From assembly GCA_036804505.1 (NCBI GenBank), contig DAIRSI010000020.1:1-64000 (forward strand): DNA of 64,000 nt, written 5' to 3'. The translations under genes were made by a program, and so were the position numbers. This document shows, piece after piece, positions 50,862 to 58,099 of the stretch. The notes below the pieces were generated by a model. The model saw nothing but the letters and a program-made list of their open reading frames with translations, was not told the origin of the DNA and did no database searches. Position 1 is the first letter of the stretch; each line of letters opens with the position of its first letter. Origin of the DNA: Phocaeicola_A sp036804505 (lineage in GTDB: Bacteria; Bacteroidota; Bacteroidia; Bacteroidales; Bacteroidaceae).

Positions 50862-53585
50862 ATGAGCGAAAAAAGAGTATACCTTTTCGGCAATGGACAA
50901 GCCGAAGGTAAAGCAGACATGAAAAACCTCTTAGGAGGTAAAGGTGCCAACCTAGCTGAAATGAACTTAATCGGAGTGCCTGTGCCTCCGGGTTTTACAA
51001 TCACAACTGACACGTGTAACGAATATTACGCTAAAGGAAAAGATGAAGTGGTAAACATCTTGAAAGATGATGTCCACAAAGCTGTAAAACACATTGAATC
51101 ATTAATGAAATCCAAATTCGGTGACGTGGAGAACCCATTGCTGGTTTCCGTACGTTCCGGCGCTCGTGCTTCCATGCCGGGCATGATGGACACAATTCTT
51201 AACTTAGGCTTAAATGATAATGTCGTAGAAGGTTTAGCAAAAAAGACGGGTAATCCGCGTTTTGCATGGGATTCATACCGCCGTTTCGTACAAATGTATG
51301 GAGACGTGGTTCTGGGTATGAAGCCGACTAATAAAGACGATATCGATCCATTCGAAGAAATCATTGAGGACGTTAAGAAAGCAAAGGGTATCAAACTGGA
51401 TAATGAACTTGAAACGGATGATCTCAAGACTTTAGTAAAACGTTTCAAAGAAGCTGTTAAGAACCGGACACACAAGGATTTCCCTACAGATGCTTACGAA
51501 CAACTTTGGGGTGCCATCTGCGCAGTGTTTGACAGCTGGATGAACGAACGCGCTATCCTGTACAGAAAAATGGAAGGAATACCTGCAGAATGGGGAACAG
51601 CTGTCTCCGTCATGGCTATGGTATTCGGAAACATGGGTAATACATCTGCCACGGGTGTTTGTTTTTCTCGTGACGCTGCCACCGGTGAAGATCTTTTCAA
51701 CGGCGAGTATCTGATTAATGCACAGGGAGAAGATGTTGTAGCCGGTATCCGTACACCGCAACAAATCACAATAGAAGGTTCAAAACGTTGGGCAGTTCTT
51801 GCCGGAATTGATGAAGCAACACGTGCAAGCAAATATCCTTCCATGGAAGAAGCTATGCCCGAGATATATAAGGAATTGGATGCACTACAGACCAAACTGG
51901 AAAACCATTACCGCGACATGCAGGATATGGAATTCACTGTTCAGGAAGGTAAGTTGTGGTTCCTGCAGACTCGTAATGGAAAACGTACCGGAGCTGCTAT
52001 GGTAAAAATTGCCATGGATTTACTGCATCAAGGAATGGTTGATGAAAAGACAGCTTTACTTCGCGTTGAGCCAAACAAGCTGGATGAACTTCTTCACCCG
52101 GTTTTCGATAAGGAAGCTTTAAAAAGAGCAAAAGTTATTGCCAAAGGTCTGCCTGCATCTCCGGGAGCCGCTTGCGGACGCATTGTTTTCTTTGCCGATG
52201 ATGCAGCCAAGTTTGCTGATGACGGTCATAAAGTTGTCATGGTTCGTATTGAGACATCTCCTGAAGACCTTGCCGGAATGGCAGTTGCAGAAGGTATCCT
52301 GACGGCTCGTGGAGGTATGACATCACATGCAGCCGTAGTAGCCAGAGGCATGGGTAAGTGCTGTGTATCCGGTGCAGGAAAGTTAAACATCGATTATAAA
52401 AAGAAAACATTGGAAGTCGACGGGCTTGTACTGAAAGAAGGAGATTTCATCTCTTTGAATGGAACAACCGGACAGGTTTTTGAAGGAAAGGTTGAGACGA
52501 AAGCAGCTACAGTATCCGGTGATTTTGCCGAACTAATGAAACTCTGTGACAAATTTACACGCTTGAAAGTACGCACCAATGCAGATACTCCTCATGATGC
52601 TTCTGTTGCACGGGAGTTCGGAGCTGTCGGAATAGGTCTTTGCCGTACAGAACACATGTTCTTTGAAGGTGAAAAGATTAAAGCCATGCGCGAGATGATT
52701 TTAGCTGAAACGTTAGATGGTCGCCGTAAGGCCTTGGCTCGAATACTTCCATATCAAAAAGCAGACTTTAAGGGAATTTTCAAGGCTATGCAAGGATTTC
52801 CTGTTACTGTCCGTCTGCTCGACCCACCGTTGCACGAGTTCGTTCCTCACGATGAAAAGGGACAGCGTGAAATGGCAGAAGTCATGCAAGTGAGTCTTGC
52901 CTACATTCAGAAACGTGTGGAAGCTCTGAAGGAACAAAATCCGATGCTGGGTCACCGTGGTTGTCGTTTGGGGAATACATATCCGGAAATTACTCAGATG
53001 CAGACACGTGCTATTTTGGGCGCAGCTCTCGAACTGAAAAAGGAAGGTATTGAGACTCATCCAGAAATCATGGTACCTCTGACAGGTATAGTATATGAAT
53101 TTGCAGCTCAAGAAAAAATAATTCGCGAAGAAGCAGAAGAATTATTCAAAGAAATCGGTGACAGAATAGATTTCAAGGTCGGAACAATGATTGAAGTTCC
53201 TCGCGCTGCTTTGACTGCTGATAAAATTGCAACGAAGGCTGAATTCTTCTCTTTTGGTACAAATGACTTGACACAGATGACGTTCGGTTATTCTCGTGAT
53301 GATATTGCCAGCTTCTTGCCGGTATATCTTGAAAAGAAAATATTGAAAGTGGATCCGTTCCAGGTTCTCGACCAACACGGAGTAGGTCAGTTGGTTCAGA
53401 TGGCAACAGAAAAGGGACGTTCTGTACGTCCTGATTTGAAGTGCGGTATTTGTGGTGAACATGGTGGCGAGCCATCGTCAGTGAAGTTCTGCCACAAAGT
53501 AGGCTTGAATTACGTTTCATGTAGCCCATTCAGAGTGCCCATAGCACGTCTGGCTGCCGCACAAGCTGCCGTTGAGGAAAAATAA
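50862..53585 (+). CDS. ppdK: Pyruvate, phosphate dikinase
   Basis: Interconverts pyruvate, ATP and phosphate with phosphoenolpyruvate, AMP and pyrophosphate; in gut Bacteroides it can run in either direction for glycolysis or gluconeogenesis. The protein is 907 residues from the ATG at 50862; an upstream TTG (50835) is rejected because the promoter and usual start favour the ATG. The N-terminal ATP-grasp domain (KNLLGGKGANLAEMN, SVRSGARASMPGMMDT) is followed by the phosphocarrier His (GGMTSHAAVVAR, about residue 489). The C-terminal PEP/pyruvate TIM barrel has GICGEHGGEPSS with the catalytic Cys. It is followed by a strong terminator. Confidence 0.97.
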   Translation: MSEKRVYLFGNGQAEGKADMKNLLGGKGANLAEMNLIGVPVPPGFTITTDTCNEYYAKGKDEVVNILKDDVHKAVKHIESLMKSKFGDVENPLLVSVRSGARASMPGMMDTILNLGLNDNVVEGLAKKTGNPRFAWDSYRRFVQMYGDVVLGMKPTNKDDIDPFEEIIEDVKKAKGIKLDNELETDDLKTLVKRFKEAVKNRTHKDFPTDAYEQLWGAICAVFDSWMNERAILYRKMEGIPAEWGTAVSVMAMVFGNMGNTSATGVCFSRDAATGEDLFNGEYLINAQGEDVVAGIRTPQQITIEGSKRWAVLAGIDEATRASKYPSMEEAMPEIYKELDALQTKLENHYRDMQDMEFTVQEGKLWFLQTRNGKRTGAAMVKIAMDLLHQGMVDEKTALLRVEPNKLDELLHPVFDKEALKRAKVIAKGLPASPGAACGRIVFFADDAAKFADDGHKVVMVRIETSPEDLAGMAVAEGILTARGGMTSHAAVVARGMGKCCVSGAGKLNIDYKKKTLEVDGLVLKEGDFISLNGTTGQVFEGKVETKAATVSGDFAELMKLCDKFTRLKVRTNADTPHDASVAREFGAVGIGLCRTEHMFFEGEKIKAMREMILAETLDGRRKALARILPYQKADFKGIFKAMQGFPVTVRLLDPPLHEFVPHDEKGQREMAEVMQVSLAYIQKRVEALKEQNPMLGHRGCRLGNTYPEITQMQTRAILGAALELKKEGIETHPEIMVPLTGIVYEFAAQEKIIREEAEELFKEIGDRIDFKVGTMIEVPRAALTADKIATKAEFFSFGTNDLTQMTFGYSRDDIASFLPVYLEKKILKVDPFQVLDQHGVGQLVQMATEKGRSVRPDLKCGICGEHGGEPSSVKFCHKVGLNYVSCSPFRVPIARLAAAQAAVEEK

Positions 53586-53606
53586 AAATCCGTAAACAAC
53601 CCCATT

Positions 53607-53647
53607 AAAGCGATAAAGTTGCAAAAAGACTTTATCGCTTTTTTTTC
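53607..53647 (+). terminator. Intrinsic terminator of ppdK
   Basis: A 13-base perfect stem (53607-53619 with 53629-53641) with a 9-base loop runs into eight T. Confidence 0.92.
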
Positions 53648-53700
53648 GTTAAAAGAAAGGAAAAATACAAGAAGGATATTCAAAAATCCAATTGATTCTT

Positions 53701-53708
53701 TACTTTTG
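53701..53708 (+). promoter_or_regulatory. -7 promoter element for the DUF4476 lipoprotein gene
   Basis: TACTTTTG is 25 bases before the ATG at 53733. Confidence 0.6.
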
Positions 53709-53732
53709 TAATTGAATATAATTATTTATGCT

Positions 53733-54416
53733 ATGAAGAAGAATTTAATAAAATCATGTATTGCACTAACCTTTATCGGGGTAAGTGTCTTATTGCTGGC
53801 GTCATGTAAAAGCATGATGGACGCTCAAAATCCAATGATGAGTATTAAACAAGGTATGACTAAACAAGAAGTCTATGCCATAATGGGAGAACCCAAACTC
53901 CGAAGATTCAATGAAAGTGGAGAAGAATGGCTTTATGAAAGAAGCAAGTTTTTTGAAACATATAATTATGCCTATCTCATTGATTTCGCTGACGATAGAG
54001 TATCTGCCATGGATTCATACAGAATTAACATTCCCAACCAACAACAACCGAATGTTGTAAATGTAGTAAGGCCTTCCGCTCCTAGAGAATATCACAATTA
54101 CGGAAATAGACAATGCTATTTGACCAGAGATGATGAATTTGCCCGTTTGTTAAGTGATATAAAGAACGAGCCGTTCAAGGACAATCAAATGAAAAGGCTT
54201 CCTTTTGTTGTAAACGGAAATAGACTTTTCACTTGCCGGCAATGTGTAGGTCTTATGTCAATCACTCCATTTCAAGATGAAAAGAAAACCATTTTCCGTA
54301 TGGTAGCTCCATATATAGTCGATGCGGAGAATTATAAAATCATTGTAAACGACATATCAGTCTTCAGCGAAGACGAGGTGCGTAATACTTTGATGAATAA
54401 CAGAAGAAGATATTAG
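53733..54416 (+). CDS. Lipoprotein with SmpA/BamE-like and DUF4476 domains
   Basis: Predicted lipoprotein of 227 residues. I begin it at ATG 53733 (MKKNLIKSC) rather than an upstream TTG, since the promoter leaves a leader of about 17 bases. The lipobox is LLASC, near residue 25. A first part (about 35-90) resembles the SmpA/OmlA (BamE) fold: SIKQGMTKQEVYAIMGEP is the typical 'gMtkeeV..llG.P' motif. The second part (about 125-215) has the DUF4476 pattern DEFARLLSDIKNEPF, FTCRQCVGLMS, PYIVDAENYKIIV and ISVFSEDEVRNTL. BamE-like modules bind other outer-membrane assembly proteins; the role of DUF4476 is unknown. Confidence 0.85.
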   Translation: MKKNLIKSCIALTFIGVSVLLLASCKSMMDAQNPMMSIKQGMTKQEVYAIMGEPKLRRFNESGEEWLYERSKFFETYNYAYLIDFADDRVSAMDSYRINIPNQQQPNVVNVVRPSAPREYHNYGNRQCYLTRDDEFARLLSDIKNEPFKDNQMKRLPFVVNGNRLFTCRQCVGLMSITPFQDEKKTIFRMVAPYIVDAENYKIIVNDISVFSEDEVRNTLMNNRRRY

Positions 54417-54441
54417 AAAGACGATAAGATATATAATAAGA

Positions 54442-54476
54442 ATATAGGGTATATTTGATGTAAATATACCCTATAT
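54442..54476. terminator. AT-rich hairpin between convergent genes
   Basis: A 15-base perfect inverted repeat (54442-54456 with 54462-54476) with a 5-base loop separates the lipoprotein and phosphatase genes. No clean T-run is adjacent on the plus strand. Confidence 0.6.
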
Positions 54477-54507
54477 CTTATACGTAAATCCCTATATTTT
54501 TAAGGAA

Positions 54508-55776
54508 TCAATTAAAGCTGGTGAGTTTCTTCTCATAGTAAGCCTTCACATCGTTCCAATGATAGTAAGGCTTCATATCTGTCTTCACCGGTAATGACGT
54601 TTCTCTTTCATTGAGTAATACTTTCACTAGCACATCCTTGCTTCCGGCTTTTTTGTAGAAAATCATCTGTATGTTACATCCCATAGGGAAAATCTTGTAG
54701 TTCTGCCATTGATCGGCCAATTCATCCAGATTATCAACGCTCTTTCCGCAGTTATCCAATTCCATCAAACAAGCCAAGGGCATAACGCAGACTTCATGTC
54801 CGAAACGAAGAGTTGCACAATTACGTCCATTGGAAATGGCCTTATCGGCACTGGCAATCATATTCTTCAGCAGATTGGACTGTGAATAGGGAACACGTCC
54901 TTTGGTAGCAGGGGAGGGACCGTAATTGATATACCAATAAACATTCTCTGTCTGCCACAAATCATAAAGCTCGTCATTGTTGAACAAATCATAGAAAGAC
55001 ACATTCGTGTAATGGCTCTGCTGATTACTAGCCACATCGAATAAATCTGATATAAATCTCATGCCATCAATACTGTCACGACCAAATGCTTCATCGCTAA
55101 TGAGTTCATTCAGAATACGCTGAGGATGTACATGAGCTTTTTCGAATTGCTCAAAAGCCTTGCCCGCTTCATGCCTTACATATCTCAAAGTAGTATCATT
55201 ATAGTTAAGATAATACATATCCGCATGACTTGCATCATGGGTAATCTTCAATTTCGGATTCAAGGCAATTAGCTGCTGACATTCATTCTCCATAGAAAGA
55301 ATACAGCGAATGACAATGGTTGAACGGGCATCAACGGAAGCTGAACCCGAAAATACCTGAGGAAAATTTTTATACATGCGAGCTGCAATGCCTTTGTGCT
55401 GATCGGCTCCCACATCGGTAAGCTCGCCAAGACGATTTTCAGACGAAGCATTTATTTTACATAATTCCGCAAAAACCATTTTACCTTTATCAGTCAGTTT
55501 ACCATATTTGTCGGCCTTGGCAAGCTGTTCCATAGGGAAAGAATACTGACTTCTGTCTATCAGCCAACGGCTTCCGTGACGGCCGTAATGATCTATGTAG
55601 AATGGTTGATAACCCTTTGGTGCAGGGGTAAGAACTGGCAATTGTCCGGAAGGATAAGCATAGTAGTTACTTGCACTTTTCAAAATATTACCCTCAATCT
55701 CTTTTCGAGCAGTTTGTGCGGTAATTGTACAAACGCACAACAATAAACTAAATAATAAAATCCAATTCTTTCTCAT
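54508..55776 (-). CDS. Secreted histidine phosphatase (MINPP/phytase-like)
   Basis: Branch-2 histidine acid phosphatase of 422 residues with a signal peptide (about 1-20). The catalytic motif is RHGSR (66-70), with the nucleophile His67. The proton donor motif near the C-terminal half reads FGHEVCVMP, with His-Glu in place of the His-Asp of typical acid phosphatases. This agrees with multiple inositol polyphosphate phosphatases (MINPP), where Glu follows the His. The probable substrate is phytate or another inositol phosphate in the gut lumen or periplasm; an alternative is a general acid phosphatase. It has no signal of an operon partner and converges on the lipoprotein gene. Confidence 0.87.
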   Translation of the reverse strand: MRKNWILLFSLLLCVCTITAQTARKEIEGNILKSASNYYAYPSGQLPVLTPAPKGYQPFYIDHYGRHGSRWLIDRSQYSFPMEQLAKADKYGKLTDKGKMVFAELCKINASSENRLGELTDVGADQHKGIAARMYKNFPQVFSGSASVDARSTIVIRCILSMENECQQLIALNPKLKITHDASHADMYYLNYNDTTLRYVRHEAGKAFEQFEKAHVHPQRILNELISDEAFGRDSIDGMRFISDLFDVASNQQSHYTNVSFYDLFNNDELYDLWQTENVYWYINYGPSPATKGRVPYSQSNLLKNMIASADKAISNGRNCATLRFGHEVCVMPLACLMELDNCGKSVDNLDELADQWQNYKIFPMGCNIQMIFYKKAGSKDVLVKVLLNERETSLPVKTDMKPYYHWNDVKAYYEKKLTSFN

Positions 55777-56016
55777 AACTTCATTGATTAATCTGGCGAA
55801 TTTATAAAAAAAATCGATATCTCCAGCTTATTCTCCCCACGAATATCATCAATTTATTGATATAAAAAATGTAACCAGCCGAGCGGGAACGGCTGGTTAC
55901 ATTTTTTTGACGGCTGGTTACATTTTTTCGGAACGATAAGTGCATAATAAGACAAAGAATCTGTAACTTTACAACCGAAAGGTGAAATCATCAAGATACA
56001 TTCATGCTAATATAAT
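55777..56016. other. Divergent intergenic region between the phosphatase and SDR genes
   Basis: Contains the hairpin repeat (copy B). TAACTTTA at 55964-55971 is one mismatch from the -7 consensus and is the best promoter candidate for the SDR gene 46 bases downstream. No gene is seen. Confidence 0.4.
55871..55930 (+). repeat. Intergenic hairpin repeat, copy B
   Basis: GTAACCAGCC (55871-55880) and GGCTGGTTAC (55891-55900) form a perfect 10-base inverted repeat with a 10-base loop. It is followed by ATTTTTTT, and a second right arm CGGCTGGTTA (55911-55920) is again followed by CATTTTTTC. It matches copy A at 28231 and lies between divergent genes, where a terminator to the right is not needed. 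Confidence 0.7.
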
Positions 56017-56781
56017 ATGGAGAAAAAAACAGTACTTATAACAGGCGCATCTTCCGGAATAGGAATGGGGTGTGCCAGAATTTTTGCCAAGAACGGGCAT
56101 AAAATTATTATCAACTCGCGAAATACAACGGCTCTTTCGGCTTTGAAAAAAGAACTTGAAGAGAAATATCAGGCAGAGGTTCTGATAGTTCCTTTTGATG
56201 TAAGAGACCGCAAGGCTGCCAAAGAAGCTATCGATAAATTGCCCGATGAATTTAAATCCATTGATGTGCTGGTGAACAATGCCGGACTCGTACTTGGAGT
56301 AGACAAGGAATACGAAGGAAATCTGGAAGAATGGGATACGGTTATTGATACCAATATCAAAGGATTGCTGGCTATGACCCGCATGATTGTTCCCGGAATG
56401 ATAGAAAGAGGGAGAGGACACATCATCAACTTAGGTTCCATTGCCGGCGACTACGCCTATGGAGGCGGAAGCGTATATTGCGCCACAAAAGCCGCAGTAA
56501 AAGCATTGTCGGACGGATTGAGAATAGATCTGGTAGACACACCCCTGAGAGTGACCAACATAAAGCCGGGATTGGTGGAAACGAATTTCTCAGTCATCCG
56601 TTACAGGGGTGACAAAGATGCTGCCGACAAAGTATATAAGGGAGTACATCCATTGAATGGAGATGATATAGCCGAAGTAATCTACTGGACATCGACTGTT
56701 CCCGAATACATGCAGATTGCAGAAGTTCTGGTTATGCCAACCAATCAAGCCACTGGAACCATCGTGCACAGACAAGGGTAA
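56017..56781 (+). CDS. SDR family NADP-dependent oxidoreductase (YdfG-like)
   Basis: Short-chain dehydrogenase of 254 residues. The cofactor-binding TGASSGIGMG (about residues 10-19) and the NNAG motif (about 87-90) are present. The catalytic Ser-Tyr-Lys set is in INLGSIAGDY and VYCATKAAVKAL. The overall resemblance, including DKLPDEF and the C-terminal NQATGTIVHRQ, is to YdfG-type enzymes that reduce 3-hydroxy acids such as serine or malonic semialdehyde. The Arg in NSRNT after strand 2 suggests NADP preference. It appears to be transcribed alone. Confidence 0.9.
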   Translation: MEKKTVLITGASSGIGMGCARIFAKNGHKIIINSRNTTALSALKKELEEKYQAEVLIVPFDVRDRKAAKEAIDKLPDEFKSIDVLVNNAGLVLGVDKEYEGNLEEWDTVIDTNIKGLLAMTRMIVPGMIERGRGHIINLGSIAGDYAYGGGSVYCATKAAVKALSDGLRIDLVDTPLRVTNIKPGLVETNFSVIRYRGDKDAADKVYKGVHPLNGDDIAEVIYWTSTVPEYMQIAEVLVMPTNQATGTIVHRQG

Positions 56782-56822
56782 AAAAAACGATGTCCAAATT
56801 GGAAAGTTAGGATTATCTTTAT

Positions 56823-56830
56823 TAACTTTG
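56823..56830 (+). promoter_or_regulatory. -7 promoter element ahead of the MBL-fold gene
   Basis: TAACTTTG matches TAnnTTTG; ATTG at 56798-56801, 21 bases upstream, is a partial -33. It lies about 104 bases before the ATG at 56934, with a terminator-like hairpin in between. Confidence 0.6.
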
Positions 56831-56874
56831 CAATCGTTATATAGATATCATATATCTTATAATAACCAACAAAA

Positions 56875-56913
56875 GAAAGGGGATTTGTCTGTTTAGGCAG
56901 ATCCCTTTTTACA
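56875..56913 (+). promoter_or_regulatory. Terminator-like hairpin in the leader of the MBL-fold gene
   Basis: The leader contains AAAGGGGAT pairing with ATCCCTTTT (one G-U) around an inner TCTG/CAGA helix, followed by TTTTT and then the ATG at 56934. The hairpin sits between the promoter and the gene, so it could act as an attenuator or be a separate short RNA's terminator. No ligand motif is recognised. Confidence 0.6.
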
Positions 56914-56933
56914 ACCCTAAAATCTAAAAGAAA

Positions 56934-57674
56934 ATGAATAAAACAATAATTATAACTCTCTGCATTATGTTCAACTTTTTACATGCTTGTGCCGCCGACA
57001 AATATGCAAGCGACACATATACCACACGCAACGGAAGTTCCGTGAAATTCATGTTTTTCGGACATGCATCCATAGCACTCGAGACTAACGGGAAATACAT
57101 CTATGTGGATCCGGTTTCCATGTATGCCAACTATTCCACGCTCCCTAAGGCAGACGTGATCCTCATCACTCATTCCCACACCGACCATCTGGATGCAAAA
57201 GCTATTGACAATCTGAGCAAAGAAACTACATCCATCATTTGCGACTCTCTTTCGTACGATAAAATCCACAAAGGGCACGCACTGAAACCCGGCGACAATC
57301 TGACATTATTAGATGAAATACCTACGGAGGTGATTAGCGCATACAACCTTACACCAGGACATCTACAGTTCCATCCGAAAGAAAATAAGAACTGCGGATT
57401 CATATTGACGATAGGAGATTCACGCATCTACATTGCCGGTGACAGTGAGAATACAACCGAAATGAAAAGTCTGAAAGACATTGATGTTGCTTTTCTGCCA
57501 GTGAACCAACCTTACACCATGACCGTGGATGAAGCTGTAGATGCCATCAAGTCCATCCGTCCCAAAATATTCTATCCATATCACTATGGGGGAACAGACG
57601 TTAAGACCGATATGAACCGTCTGTCCAAAGAAGCCGGAGCCTACACGGAAGTCAGAATTCGTCCTTTGGAATAA
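56934..57674 (+). CDS. Exported MBL-fold metallo-hydrolase (UlaG-like)
   Basis: Metallo-beta-lactamase fold protein of 246 residues in the UlaG/YtkL-like group. A hydrophobic signal sequence (about 1-20) ends around LHACAAD, so it may be a lipoprotein (Cys19) or a cleaved secreted protein. The metal site is ITHSHTDHLDA (HxHxDH), with further ligands in YIAGDSEN and FYPYHYGGTD. UlaG-type enzymes are lactonases or nucleases; the substrate here is unknown. A promoter and a terminator-like hairpin lie upstream, giving a possible attenuated leader. Confidence 0.88.
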   Translation: MNKTIIITLCIMFNFLHACAADKYASDTYTTRNGSSVKFMFFGHASIALETNGKYIYVDPVSMYANYSTLPKADVILITHSHTDHLDAKAIDNLSKETTSIICDSLSYDKIHKGHALKPGDNLTLLDEIPTEVISAYNLTPGHLQFHPKENKNCGFILTIGDSRIYIAGDSENTTEMKSLKDIDVAFLPVNQPYTMTVDEAVDAIKSIRPKIFYPYHYGGTDVKTDMNRLSKEAGAYTEVRIRPLE

Positions 57675-57839
57675 CATGGTAAATTTACTTTTTATATAAT
57701 TCACTCCTTGATTTCAGAAAAAAAGTTTTCTTTTTTGGTAAACTTTTATAACTGCTTAGCTTATAATCTTTTCCAAAATAATCAACTTTTTAATGCTAAG
57801 AAACATCATTTTTTTGATACAAGTAATGTTTATATTGTT

Positions 57840-57847
57840 TACCTTTG
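57840..57847 (+). promoter_or_regulatory. Promoter of the riboswitch-nrdDG transcript
   Basis: TACCTTTG matches the -7 consensus, and TTTG at 57813-57816 lies 23 bases upstream. Transcription from here would start just before the cobalamin riboswitch. Confidence 0.65.
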
Positions 57848-57850
57848 TCC

Positions 57851-58045
57851 TCAGATAAGGTTCTCCAAATCCAAAAAGAAAAGGAGATTAAAAGGGAATG
57901 CCGTGCAATCCGGCAACAGTTCCCGCTGCTGTAAATTCTTATAAATCAAATTATTGATATATAAACGTTCAACAAGAATCAAGCCACTGGTAACAAAGCT
58001 GGGAAGGCGTTGAACGGGAATGAGCCAGAAGACCTGCCTCGTCTG
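57851..58045 (+). ncRNA. Cobalamin riboswitch upstream of nrdDG
   Basis: The 5' UTR contains the conserved cobalamin aptamer elements in order: AGGGAATGCCGTGCAATCC and ACAGTTCCCGCTGCTGTAA (57893-57934), then GCCACTG and GGGAAG, and the B12 box AGCCAGAAGACCTGCC at 58023-58038. A closing helix can pair CAGA near 57852 with TCTG near 58042, and AGGT near 57858 with ACCT near 58033. The aptamer ends about 55 bases before the nrdD ATG at 58100. AAAGTT near 58052 can pair with AACTTT at 58087, which could form part of the expression platform. Adenosylcobalamin or a related form would be expected to lower expression of the anaerobic reductase. Confidence 0.93.
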
Positions 58046-58099
58046 AAAACAAAAAGTTCATGTAAATAAAATTTATCAAAAAGAAAAACTTTAAACAAA

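Noticed and set aside
57708..57944. A 78-codon frame ahead of nrdD
   Set aside because: It runs through the promoter and into the cobalamin riboswitch, whose conserved elements explain the sequence better.
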